Shown piece after piece: positions 17,547-25,712 of a DNA stretch of 60,313 nt. The notes beneath the pieces are model-generated. The model ran no database searches, was not told where the DNA came from, and was given only the letters and a program-made list of their open reading frames with translations. Positions within the stretch are counted from its first letter, which is position 1, and every line of letters starts with the position of its first letter. The translations under genes were made by a program, and so were the position numbers. This DNA is from Bradyrhizobium algeriense (GTDB taxonomy: Bacteria; Pseudomonadota; Alphaproteobacteria; Rhizobiales; Xanthobacteraceae), in contig NZ_PYCN01000033.1 in assembly GCF_003062295.1 (NCBI RefSeq), positions 1-60,313 on the forward strand. The letters are read 5' to 3'.

Positions 17547-18139
17547 CGGCTGATCTGATCCCGTCGGGCTTCCGCGATCCGGTTCATGAAGTGCAGACCG
17601 CGTTCCGCCGACTTCTAAAGGCGCTGTCGCGGCCCGGTACGCCAGTGTCGCTTCCCGGGCCGGACGAGCCGCCGGCGCCAATGGCGGGGCCGCTCGCTGC
17701 CATCGCTCTGATGCTCGCCGACGCCGATTGCCCGATCTGGCTCGACGCAACATTGTCGACGGAGCCGGTCCGGCGTTACCTACATTTCCACACAAATGCG
17801 CCGCAAGTTATTGATCCGAAGGCCGCGACGATCGCCCTGATCGGTGATGCCGGCCGGCTAGCCGGGCTCCGCGGCTTCCATCCGGGCGAGGCCGCTTATC
17901 CCGATCGGTCGACGACGCTTGTCCTCCAGATACCCGCGCTGACCGGTGGGCCCGCGGTCCGCCTCTCCGGGCCAGGGATCGAGACCACCGCAAGCCTGGC
18001 GCCCCGGGGTTTGCCGGACTGGTTCTGGCCCTTCTGCCGCGAGAATGCCGCACGCTATCCCCTCGGCGTCGACATCTTCATCACCGACGACCTCTCTGTC
18101 ATCGGACTCCCGCGCTCCACCAAGGTGGAGGGACCATGA
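17543..18139 (+). CDS. phnH: PhnH, C-P lyase core subunit
   Basis: 198 residues from ATG 17543, which overlaps the phnG stop; a longer in-frame start at 17453 lies wholly within phnG and is rejected. The N-terminus FRDPVHEVQTAFRRLLKALSRPGTP is a PhnH hallmark, and the C-terminus has YPLGVDIFITDD. PhnH is a structural component of the core complex with a PLP-transferase-like fold but no PLP lysine. Its stop overlaps the phnI start. Confidence 0.94.
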   Translation: MTADLIPSGFRDPVHEVQTAFRRLLKALSRPGTPVSLPGPDEPPAPMAGPLAAIALMLADADCPIWLDATLSTEPVRRYLHFHTNAPQVIDPKAATIALIGDAGRLAGLRGFHPGEAAYPDRSTTLVLQIPALTGGPAVRLSGPGIETTASLAPRGLPDWFWPFCRENAARYPLGVDIFITDDLSVIGLPRSTKVEGP

Positions 18140-19320
18140 TCACCTCCATTAAGGGCGGCGAAGCCGCCATCGCCGCCTCACACCGTCTCCTCGCCAAGCG
18201 CCGGCGCGGCAACCGAAGGATCGCCGATCTCGGCGTCGATCAAATCCGCGAGCAATTATCGCTCGCCGTCGACAGAGTGATGAGCGAGGGCTCGCTTTAT
18301 GATCCGGAGCTGGCGGCGCTCGCAATTAAGCAGGCCGAGGGCGACCTGACCGAGGCGATCTATCTTTTGCGTGCTTTCCGGACCACTCTCACCCGCTTCG
18401 GCCACGCCGAACCGGTAGACACGGCAGCGATGATTGTGCGCCGGCGGATTGCAACGACCCACAAGGACGTGCCGGGCGGCCAGCTCCTTGGGCCGACTTA
18501 TGACTACACCCACCGGATGCTCGATGTCGGGCTGATGGGAGAGGCGGGGAGTGACGACCTCTCCGATATCGCCAGCGAGAGCGAGGACGAAGGAAAAAAC
18601 GAGGGCGACACTGGAGAGCCGTGGCCCGATGCGGCGGCTCACGCCTTGACGAGAGATTGCGGCGTGCTGGCGCGAACCGACCTCGTCGAGCATGCCCGGC
18701 CGAACCGGGAGGGGAAGGTTGCCGACATCACCCGCGACCCGGTGGTGTTTCCGTCCGGACGGGACCAGCGGCTGCAGAGTTTGGCCCGCGGTGACGAAGG
18801 TTTCCTGATGGGGCTCTGTTATTCGACCATGCGCGGCTACGGGCGTAACCATCCTTTCGTCGCCGAACTGCGCTACGGTGACGCTACGGTTGTCCTGACC
18901 ATCCCCGAACTCGGCATGCCGGTCGGTATCGGCAGGATCCGCCTCACCGAATGCCAGACCGTGCATCTGACCACTGGTGATGGCTCGCTGCCGCCACGCT
19001 ACACGCGGGGTTATGGCCTCGTCTTCGGCCATGGCGAACGCAAGGCGCTCTCGATGGCCATCCTCGACAGATCGCTGCGGTCGGCTGAACTGGGCGAGAC
19101 GGTCGCTTACCCGGCACAGGACGACGAGTTTGTCCTCTCTCATTCCGACAGCGTCGCGGCATCCGGCTTGGTGCAGCACCTGAAGCTGCCCCACTATGTC
19201 GATTTCCAGGCCGAGATGCAGCTGCTCGGCCAGATGCGCGCGGACTATGCGGAACGGCACTCCGGACTCAAAACCGCCCCCGAGCCGGATACGATCACGG
19301 AGGCTCTCAGTGGAGACTGA
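18136..19320 (+). CDS. phnI: PhnI, nucleosidase-like C-P lyase subunit
   Basis: 394 residues, slightly longer than typical. It shows KGGEAAIAASHRLL at the N-terminus, the central TRDPVVFPSGRDQRLQSLARGDEGF block and GYGRNHPFVAELRYG. PhnI carries the nucleosidase activity that exchanges adenine of ATP for a phosphonate within the PhnGHIL set. A Glu/Asp-rich segment around residues 140-160 (SEDEGKNEGDTGE) may account for the extra length. It overlaps phnH upstream and phnJ downstream. Confidence 0.94.
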   Translation: MITSIKGGEAAIAASHRLLAKRRRGNRRIADLGVDQIREQLSLAVDRVMSEGSLYDPELAALAIKQAEGDLTEAIYLLRAFRTTLTRFGHAEPVDTAAMIVRRRIATTHKDVPGGQLLGPTYDYTHRMLDVGLMGEAGSDDLSDIASESEDEGKNEGDTGEPWPDAAAHALTRDCGVLARTDLVEHARPNREGKVADITRDPVVFPSGRDQRLQSLARGDEGFLMGLCYSTMRGYGRNHPFVAELRYGDATVVLTIPELGMPVGIGRIRLTECQTVHLTTGDGSLPPRYTRGYGLVFGHGERKALSMAILDRSLRSAELGETVAYPAQDDEFVLSHSDSVAASGLVQHLKLPHYVDFQAEMQLLGQMRADYAERHSGLKTAPEPDTITEALSGD

Positions 19321-20176
19321 CCTCGCATTCGACGACGATGGTGTCTACAGCTTCGCTTATCTCGACGAGATGACGAAGCGGATGATCCGGCGAGCGATCC
19401 TGAAGGCGGTGGCCGTGCCCGGCTACCAGGTGCCATTCGGCAGCCGCGAGATGCCGCTTCCCCCTGGCTGGGGCACGGGCGCGCTACAGGTTATTGCGAG
19501 CATCCTCGGCCGGGATGACGTGTTAAAGGTGATCGACCAGGGTGCCGATGACACCACCAATGCCGTCTCGATCCGTCGCTTCTTTGCCAAGGTCGCCGAT
19601 GTCGTCACGACTGAGCGCACTGGAGAGGCAACGGTGATTCAAACGCGCCACCGCATTCCGGAGCGGTCGCTCTCCGATGACCAGATCATCGTCTTCCAGG
19701 TGCCGCAGCCCGAAGCGTTGCGCCGGTTCATCCCGCATGAGGCGGTCGCGCGGAAAATCCACGCCTTTGCCCGCTACGGCGTTATGCACGTCCGCCTCTA
19801 TGAGGATATTGCTCGGCTCGGCCACGTCGCCGTGTCGAATGATTATCCGGTCATCGTCAACGGGCGCTACCTCGCCTCGCCATCGCCAATCCCAAAATTC
19901 GACAATCCGAAGCTTCACCGCAGCCGCGCGCTCGCGCTATTCGGCGCGGGCCGGGAGCGGCGCATCCACGCCATCCCGCCTTTCACTGATGTCAAGAGCC
20001 TCGATTTTGCGGACTATCCTTTCACGGTGCAGCGCTTCGACGCGTGCTGCTCGCTATGCGGCGCGCAGGACAGCTATCTCGACGAGATCCTCCTTGATGA
20101 TTGCGGTGCCCGGGCCTTTGTCTGCTCGGATACCAACTATTGCGCCGAGCGGCAGAACGAAGGGACCGAGGCATGA
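19310..20176 (+). CDS. phnJ: PhnJ, radical-SAM C-P lyase
   Basis: 288 residues from GTG 19310, which overlaps phnI; the longer frame from 19196 is internal to phnI. The catalytic cysteines are intact in the unusual PhnJ spacing C-x2-C-x21-C-x5-C: C247, C250, C272 and C278. The first three bind the 4Fe-4S cluster and the last is the thiyl-radical cysteine. The enzyme breaks the C-P bond of ribose-1-phosphonate-5-phosphate, releasing an alkane and a cyclic phosphate. Intact cysteines and frame indicate that the catalytic step is preserved. The stop overlaps the phnK start. Confidence 0.96.
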   Translation: METDLAFDDDGVYSFAYLDEMTKRMIRRAILKAVAVPGYQVPFGSREMPLPPGWGTGALQVIASILGRDDVLKVIDQGADDTTNAVSIRRFFAKVADVVTTERTGEATVIQTRHRIPERSLSDDQIIVFQVPQPEALRRFIPHEAVARKIHAFARYGVMHVRLYEDIARLGHVAVSNDYPVIVNGRYLASPSPIPKFDNPKLHRSRALALFGAGRERRIHAIPPFTDVKSLDFADYPFTVQRFDACCSLCGAQDSYLDEILLDDCGARAFVCSDTNYCAERQNEGTEA

Positions 20177-20952
20177 AACCGAGAGCGAGGGAAATACTGC
20201 GGGCCGAGCGCCTCTCGAAGGTCTTCGGACGCGTATCAGCCTGCAGCGCGATCTCGTTCTCATTGCGGGAGGGCGAAGTTCTCGGCATCGTCGGAGAAAG
20301 CGGCTCGGGCAAGTCGTCGCTGCTCCGCTGCCTTGGCGGCCTCCTCCAGCCGGATGCTGGCACGGTTTGGATCGCCTCCGATGACCATCTCGTCGATCTC
20401 TGGGCGATGGACGAAGCCTCGCGCGAGCAATTCCTGCCGACGATGCTCTCGCTCATCCACCAGAACCCGCGCGACGGATTGCGCCTCGGCGTCAGCGCCG
20501 GCGGCAATATCGCCGAACCTCTGATGGCCGCCGGCTGCCGCCACTACGGCTCCTTGCGCGCGACCGCGTTGCAATGGCTCAAGAAGGTCAATATCGACGG
20601 GCAGCGCATTGATGACCTACCCGAGGTCTTTTCCGGTGGCATGCAGCAGCGGCTGCAGATTGCGCGAGGACTCGCCACCCATCCCCGCCTCGTGCTGATG
20701 GACGAGCCGACTAGCGGGCTTGACGTCTCGGTCCAGGCGAAGCTCCTCGATCTCCTGCGCAGGCTCGTCCACGAACTTGGTATCGCCGTTGTGGTCGTCA
20801 CACATGATATCGGAGTGGCGCGTCTTCTTGCCGACCGTCTGATGGTGATGCAGGGCGGGTGGGTGATCGAGGAGGGGCTTACGGACCAAGTGCTCGACGA
20901 TCCTCACCACTCCTATACGCAACTGCTGGTCTCCTCAGTGCTGCAGGTCTGA
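20173..20952 (+). CDS. phnK: PhnK, ABC-type ATPase of the C-P lyase complex
   Basis: 259 residues from ATG 20173, overlapping the phnJ stop. Walker A (GESGSGKSS), Q-loop (HQNPRDGL), signature (FSGGMQQRLQIARGL), Walker B (LVLMDEP) and switch histidine (VTHD) are all present, with the dipeptide-transporter-like sequence typical of PhnK. It docks on PhnJ of the core complex. It is not a membrane transporter component. Confidence 0.95.
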   Translation: MKPRAREILRAERLSKVFGRVSACSAISFSLREGEVLGIVGESGSGKSSLLRCLGGLLQPDAGTVWIASDDHLVDLWAMDEASREQFLPTMLSLIHQNPRDGLRLGVSAGGNIAEPLMAAGCRHYGSLRATALQWLKKVNIDGQRIDDLPEVFSGGMQQRLQIARGLATHPRLVLMDEPTSGLDVSVQAKLLDLLRRLVHELGIAVVVVTHDIGVARLLADRLMVMQGGWVIEEGLTDQVLDDPHHSYTQLLVSSVLQV

Positions 20953-20969
20953 AGAAGGAGGCACTGACT

Positions 20970-21696
20970 ATGACTATCCTCGTTGGCGTTCGCGGCCTTT
21001 CTAAAAGTTTCAGGCTCCATACTCAGGGCGGCGCAGAAATCGACGTTTTCAACGACGTCTCACTGGATGTGCGATCGGGCAAGTGCGTCTGTCTGCACGG
21101 CCCCATCCGGGTCCGGCAAGTCGACGTTGCTGCGTTCGCTGTACGCCAACTACAAGCCTGACACGGGCCACATCGTCGTGCAACACGACGGCGAATCGAT
21201 CGACCTCGTCAGCGCCGAGCCTTGGGAAGTGATGGAGGTGCGCCGCCTCACCATCGGCTATGTCGGCCAGTTCCTGCGCGTCATACCGCGCGTCGCCACC
21301 ATCCAGGTCGTCGCAGAACCGGCGATCGCCATCGGTGTTCCGGCGGAGGAAGCGCATTCAAGGGCGAAAGCGCTGCTGTGTCGCCTTAAGATCCCCAAGC
21401 GCGTCTGGTCGCTGGCGCCCGCCACTTTCTCCGGCGGCGAGCAGCAGCGCGTCAACATCGCCCGTGGCTTCATGGTCGACTACCCTGTGCTCCTTCTCGA
21501 CGAGCCTACCGCGTCGCTTGACGCCTCCAACCGCAACATCGTTATCGCTCTCATCAACGAGGCCAAGGCGCGCGGTGCCGGGATTGTCGGTATCTTCCAT
21601 GACGAGGAGGTGAGGAATAGCGTCGCTGACAGGCTGTTCGAGGTTAGGCAAACGACCGTGATCAAACGGTCAGCCGCGTCGGAGGTCGTCGGCTGA
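20970..21696 (+). pseudogene. phnL: PhnL, frameshifted in the Walker A region
   Basis: The ATG at 20970 (17 bases after phnK) opens a PhnL-type ATPase: GVRGLSKSFRLHTQGG, then VSLDVRSGKCVCLHGP. At the C4 run 21101-21104 one extra base moves the reading frame; the rest of PhnL continues in another frame (PSGSGKSTLLRSLYANYKPDTG to the FSGGEQQRVNIARGFMVD signature, LLLDEPTASLD and FHDEE). Removing one C restores an unbroken protein. Either the gene is recently inactivated, which should impair the PhnGHIL step, or this is a sequencing error in a homopolymer. Confidence 0.85.
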
Positions 21697-22054
21697 TCAC
21701 GCAACGAAGGAGTTAGTTAATGGGTGGCAACGTCGCACGGCTTCGCTATGCGTCTTTGGCCGCACTGCGAGAGGGCTCTGGCGGTCAGGTCGACGTGAGG
21801 GTTCCCGATGCAAGCTGTGACCGCTGGATGCCTGACATTGCGTGGTTGAATAGTGCGCAGAGAACCATATCGCTGCTCTTGGCGGGAGCAAGCGCGGTTC
21901 GGCAAGCGATCTCAGGAGTTAGACCGATCATGGCGCGGCGAGCCCATGGCCTGCATGTTGAGGCGAGCCGACGCAAACCAATTTTCGTCACAGATGTTCC
22001 ACCGTCCGAAAGCTCAGCCAACATCAGATCAGGTTATATCACGTTGAAGGTCAC
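21697..22054. other. Spacer between phnL and LysR remnant
   Basis: A 114-codon open frame at 21720-22064 preceded by AAGGAG has no recognisable family or composition support. The opposite strand has short frames only. No phnN or phnO is present. Confidence 0.35.
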
Positions 22055-22345
22055 CCGTAGTTGAGGGCAAGGACAGCGATCCGATCACGTCCCATCTCGG
22101 GCAAGAAGGCCTGATGGTTTGGGATGGGCAATGTGTGGGCGAAGGTGGTGAGCTAAACGCGCAGGACTGCGCGTCATCGCGACGGTGCATCTGGACAGCG
22201 GTTCGGCGACCGCTTCGGCGAACAGTCGCCCGAAATTGTCAATCGCGATCGCGCCCGCGCCGCTCGATCAGCTTAGATCTAGAATCGAGGCGGCTCACCT
22301 AGCTCTGGGTGATATCGAAAGTCTTTGCCATCGCGCCTTTTAAGC
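22055..22345 (-). pseudogene. Degraded LysR gene, paralogue of the gene at 9272
   Basis: The minus strand retains pieces of the LysR N-terminal half in shifting frames. A LIERRG segment matches DLIERRGKRSEL of the intact gene, followed by FGRLFAEAVAEPLSRCTVAM, matching FGRLFANTVAEPLDTVCFTA. A TAG interrupts the helix-turn-helix part. Nucleotide similarity to 9740-10100 extends to about 22055; the rest is lost. The gene would have been divergent from the ABC transporter operon, the usual LysR arrangement, so it was probably that operon's dedicated regulator. Confidence 0.7.
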
Positions 22346-22406
22346 ACGATTTTCCTTATCCCGACATCCAAATCGCCCACTCAATTATCGCATTTTGGCA
22401 ATTGTG

Positions 22407-22423
22407 TATCGAATTATTCGATG
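22407..22423. promoter_or_regulatory. LysR-type box copy D upstream of the transporter operon
   Basis: TATCGAATTATTCGATG is again ATC-N9-GAT and lies between the LysR pseudogene and the ATPase gene at 22543, 120 bases from the ATG. Survival of the box after loss of the adjacent regulator would allow the intact LysR protein at 9272 to take over control. Confidence 0.45.
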
Positions 22424-22542
22424 AGCGTCATGAGCCCTTAGCAATCCGGGGGTTGAAGTCTTTACAAATCGGCCGCCCCGATCCGACGAGATAGACGATC
22501 TCATTGGGTGTGAGGGCTTCATGCGATGTGGAAGTGACAGCT

Positions 22543-23718
22543 ATGGCATCCGTATTGATTGACAGCGTCACAAAGAATTATGGCCTAACGTCCGTATTGC
22601 GTGGGGTTTCGCTGTCGATAGCAGATGGCGAGTTCCTGACTCTGTTAGGACCTTCAGGGTGCGGGAAGTCGACACTATTACGCATTTTAGCAGGGCTCGA
22701 GGTGCAGGATGCAGGTTCAATCTTGATCGGCGAACGGAGAGTGGACGGCCTCAGGCCGAAGCGTCGGGATATTGCCATGGTGTTCCAGTCCTACGCGCTC
22801 TATCCTCATATGACGGTCGCATCCAACATGGCGCTCCCGCTTCGGATGCGCCGGTTCTCCGCCTTCCAAAGGCTTCCTCTTCTCGGCCGCCTGTTGCCAC
22901 GAACGGCGCGGATCGCTGCCGAGATCGACGTGGAAGTCGCTCGTACAGCCAAGTCCCTTGGTATCGGCCACATGTTATCGCGCAAACCGGGCCAGCTCTC
23001 CGGCGGCCAGCGTCAGCGCGTGGCGGTTGGCCGGGCGATGATGCGCCATCCGGCTGTTTTCCTGATGGACGAGCCGCTGTCAAACCTCGACGCGAAGCTG
23101 CGTGTGCAGATGCGCGCCGAGATCAAGGAACTGCACCAGCGGCTCGGGGTCACTTTCGTCTATGTAACGCATGACCAGGCCGAGGCCATGACGCTTTCGG
23201 ACCGGGTGGCGGTGATGCTCGACGGCGAGTTGCTGCAGGTCGCCCCGCCGCAGGACATCTATGCCGATCCAGACGATCGGCGCGTCGCCGAATTCATCGG
23301 TTCGCCCAAGATCAATATGCTTGAGGGCGTGGTGCGAGAACGGGGCCTGATCGATGTGGCCGGAGCGACGCTCACGATCGAGGCCGATGCGAGCGCGGGC
23401 GCGCATCTCACTCTCGGCATTCGCCCGGAGGCTTTTCATCTCGCCGATCAAGGCGGGCAGGGCGTACTGACCGGTTCCGTGCGCATGATCGAGCACATGG
23501 GCTCCGATCTCTTCGTCCATCTCGATCTAGCGGGCATCGATCATCCGTTGATCGCAAGGCTACTGGCCGAACGGGCGCCTCATATCGTCCCCGGCCAGAC
23601 CTTGCATGTCGACGTCAGGCCGGACCGCGTCCTTCTCTTCGCCCGTGATGGGCGACGTTTGCACCGGCAAGTGGAATCCGGCCGGGCATCGGTCACGCCG
23701 ATCCGGCAGATCGCCTGA
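22543..23718 (+). CDS. ABC transporter ATPase, UgpC/MalK type
   Basis: 391 residues from ATG 22543 (MASVLIDSVTKNYG); an upstream ATG at 22504 adds 13. There is an N-terminal nucleotide-binding domain with Walker A GPSGCGKST, Q-loop VFQSYALYPHMTV, signature LSGGQRQRVAVGRAMMR, Walker B VFLMDEPLSNLD and switch THDQ. A C-terminal TOBE/OB regulatory domain (about 285-375, GIRPEAFHL) follows, as in MalK/UgpC. An unusual basic stretch RRFSAFQRLPLLGRLLPR sits in the helical domain. It is the first gene of a transporter operon; its stop overlaps the first permease start (ATGA). Confidence 0.93.
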   Translation: MASVLIDSVTKNYGLTSVLRGVSLSIADGEFLTLLGPSGCGKSTLLRILAGLEVQDAGSILIGERRVDGLRPKRRDIAMVFQSYALYPHMTVASNMALPLRMRRFSAFQRLPLLGRLLPRTARIAAEIDVEVARTAKSLGIGHMLSRKPGQLSGGQRQRVAVGRAMMRHPAVFLMDEPLSNLDAKLRVQMRAEIKELHQRLGVTFVYVTHDQAEAMTLSDRVAVMLDGELLQVAPPQDIYADPDDRRVAEFIGSPKINMLEGVVRERGLIDVAGATLTIEADASAGAHLTLGIRPEAFHLADQGGQGVLTGSVRMIEHMGSDLFVHLDLAGIDHPLIARLLAERAPHIVPGQTLHVDVRPDRVLLFARDGRRLHRQVESGRASVTPIRQIA

Positions 23719-24686
23719 TGAGTGAACCTCTTTCCCTTTCCGGCACCTCCGACGAGCCGTCCGCGACCGGTGGCGTTCGAATATCCTCCGCTGCCTCACC
23801 GGCCCGCAGGCGTGCCTTTACGGAAACGCTGGCGGCCTGGACGCTAGCAGGGCCCGCCGTCTTCTTGCTGCTCGCTCTGTTCCTCATGCCGGTGATCGGC
23901 GTCTTCGTCATCGCGGTCACCGACTGGCAGTTCGGAGCGCGTACCCTTTCCTTCGTCGGTCTGGCCAACTTCCGCGAGGTCTTCGCAGACGCGGGCTTCA
24001 GGACCTCCCTTTTCAACACGTTCGTCTACGTTTTGATCGTCGTGCCCGGGACTCTCGTCCTTGGTCTTGCGATCGCGATTCTGATCGAAAGCGGAAAATC
24101 CTGTCGCTCCTTCTACCGCGCCATCCACTTCCTGCCCTTCATGGCGACGCTCACCGCTATGGCGGTCGCCTGGGAGGCGCTTCTACATCCCACGATCGGC
24201 CTCGTTAACCAGACGCTGGCCGCGATCGGCCTGCCGACCGCCAACTGGCTGCGCGACGAGAGTACGGCCTTACCGGTACTGGCCATCATCGGCATCTGGC
24301 AAAACCTCGGCTATGCCATGGTGCTGTTCCTAGCCGGCCTCAAGAGCATCCCGCAGGACGTCTACGATGCCGCCGATGTCGATGGTGCGGATCTCTGGCT
24401 TGACCGGCTGCGCACCGTCACTCTGCCCATGCTCGGCCCAGTCTCAATGTTCGTTGTCATCGTTGTAGCGCTGAGGGCGTTCGAGTCCTTTGACACCGTG
24501 AAAGTGCTGACCCAAGGCGGGCCCGGCCACGCCTCCGAAGTTCTGCTCTACACGCTCTACCGGGAGAGCTTCGAATATCTGCGCACCGGATACGGTGCCG
24601 CCGTGGCCGTCATCTTTCTGGCTATCGTCGTGACGCTCACTCTCATCCAGACCCGCGTCATGGACAGGAAGGTGCATTATCAATGA
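23718..24686 (+). CDS. ABC transporter permease, UgpA/MalF type
   Basis: 322 residues with six predicted membrane segments. The first is near LAGPAVFLLLALFLMPVIGV, and the last is near AAVAVIFLAIVVTLTLI. The EAA loop reads DVYDAADVDGADLWLDRLRTVTLPML, where the coupling helix meets the ATPase. An N-terminal polar extension of about 30 residues precedes the first helix. It overlaps the ATPase gene upstream and the next permease downstream by four bases. It is an inner-membrane half of a sugar/glycerol-phosphate-type importer. Confidence 0.93.
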   Translation: MSEPLSLSGTSDEPSATGGVRISSAASPARRRAFTETLAAWTLAGPAVFLLLALFLMPVIGVFVIAVTDWQFGARTLSFVGLANFREVFADAGFRTSLFNTFVYVLIVVPGTLVLGLAIAILIESGKSCRSFYRAIHFLPFMATLTAMAVAWEALLHPTIGLVNQTLAAIGLPTANWLRDESTALPVLAIIGIWQNLGYAMVLFLAGLKSIPQDVYDAADVDGADLWLDRLRTVTLPMLGPVSMFVVIVVALRAFESFDTVKVLTQGGPGHASEVLLYTLYRESFEYLRTGYGAAVAVIFLAIVVTLTLIQTRVMDRKVHYQ

Positions 24687-25531
24687 GCCTCCCCACCTCC
24701 GCCAACCGCCTGTCGCCGCCTGCCGCCATTCTTCGACATGCCGTGCTGCTCATCACAGGCGCGCTCATTGTGATCCCCTTCGTGTGGATGGTCTCACTAT
24801 CGATCAAGCCGCCCGGCGAGATCTTCCGTGCCTCCTTCTCCTTCTGGCCCGCGCAATTCTATGGCTTCGAGAACTATACCAAGGCGCTGACTGACGCGCC
24901 GTTGCCACGCTACATGGGTAATGGCTTGATCGTCTGCGCTCTCATCCTCAGCCTGCAGATTTTCGTCTGCGCCCCTTGCGCCTATGCGTTCGCCAAACTG
25001 CGGTTTCCCGGCCGCGACCTCCTCTTCGGCATGGTGCTCATCGGGCTGCTCCTGCCGCATCAGGTGCTCTCGCTGCCGCTCTTCATTCTTGGCTACCAGC
25101 TTGGCATCCTCAACACTTATGCGGCGCTCGTCTTCCCTTATGTGGTCTCGCCCTTCGGCATCTTCCTGTTCCGGCAGTTCTTCAAGACCATTCCTGATGA
25201 CGTGGTCCACGCCGCGCGGCTCGACGGGCTCTCCGAAATCGCGATCGTCTGGAAGATCATGGTGCCGATGGCGCTGCCGGCCGTCATCGCCTTCTCGACC
25301 TTCTCGGTCGTCTCGCACTGGAACGACCTGTTTTGGCCGCTGATCGCAGTGCGCGACCAGTCCCTCATGCCGCCCCCGCTCGGTATCATGGCCTTCAAAA
25401 ATGAGGAAGCCGGCAACGACTACGGCCCGCTCATGGCCGCTGCAACTCTCGTCGTCCTCCCCCTCGTGATCGCATTCCTCACCGCCCAAAAATGGTTCGT
25501 CGACGGACTTGCAGGTGGAGCAGTCAAGTGA
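24683..25531 (+). CDS. ABC transporter permease, UgpE/MalG type
   Basis: 282 residues with six membrane segments and the MalG-type periplasmic start (LLITGALIVIPFVWMVSLSIKPPGEIF). The EAA loop is VVHAARLDGLSEIAIVWKIMVPMALP, and the C-terminus reads QKWFVDGLAGGAVK. It pairs with the preceding permease. The operon lacks a binding-protein gene until 27321, after the hydrolase gene. Substrate is inferred only from neighbours (phosphonate or phosphonate ester). Confidence 0.93.
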   Translation: MSLPTSANRLSPPAAILRHAVLLITGALIVIPFVWMVSLSIKPPGEIFRASFSFWPAQFYGFENYTKALTDAPLPRYMGNGLIVCALILSLQIFVCAPCAYAFAKLRFPGRDLLFGMVLIGLLLPHQVLSLPLFILGYQLGILNTYAALVFPYVVSPFGIFLFRQFFKTIPDDVVHAARLDGLSEIAIVWKIMVPMALPAVIAFSTFSVVSHWNDLFWPLIAVRDQSLMPPPLGIMAFKNEEAGNDYGPLMAAATLVVLPLVIAFLTAQKWFVDGLAGGAVK

Positions 25532-25712
25532 AGAAGCTCAAGAATCGCGTGCCAATATCTGAAACTCAATCATGACCCTGCTCGTCAGACACAGTTCGCT
25601 GAAATTTTTGGTTGTTGTCCGGGTCCTGATGGTGGAAACATCCGTGCACGCAGTCGACAGGCGCTCGTTGGATGGCGGCGGCCTTTGCCGTCAAACCTGT
25701 GAAGTATCCTAA

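Noticed and set aside
21720..22064. 114-codon open frame after phnL
   Set aside because: It has a ribosome-site-like AAGGAG but no recognisable family, and it overlaps the LysR pseudogene region.
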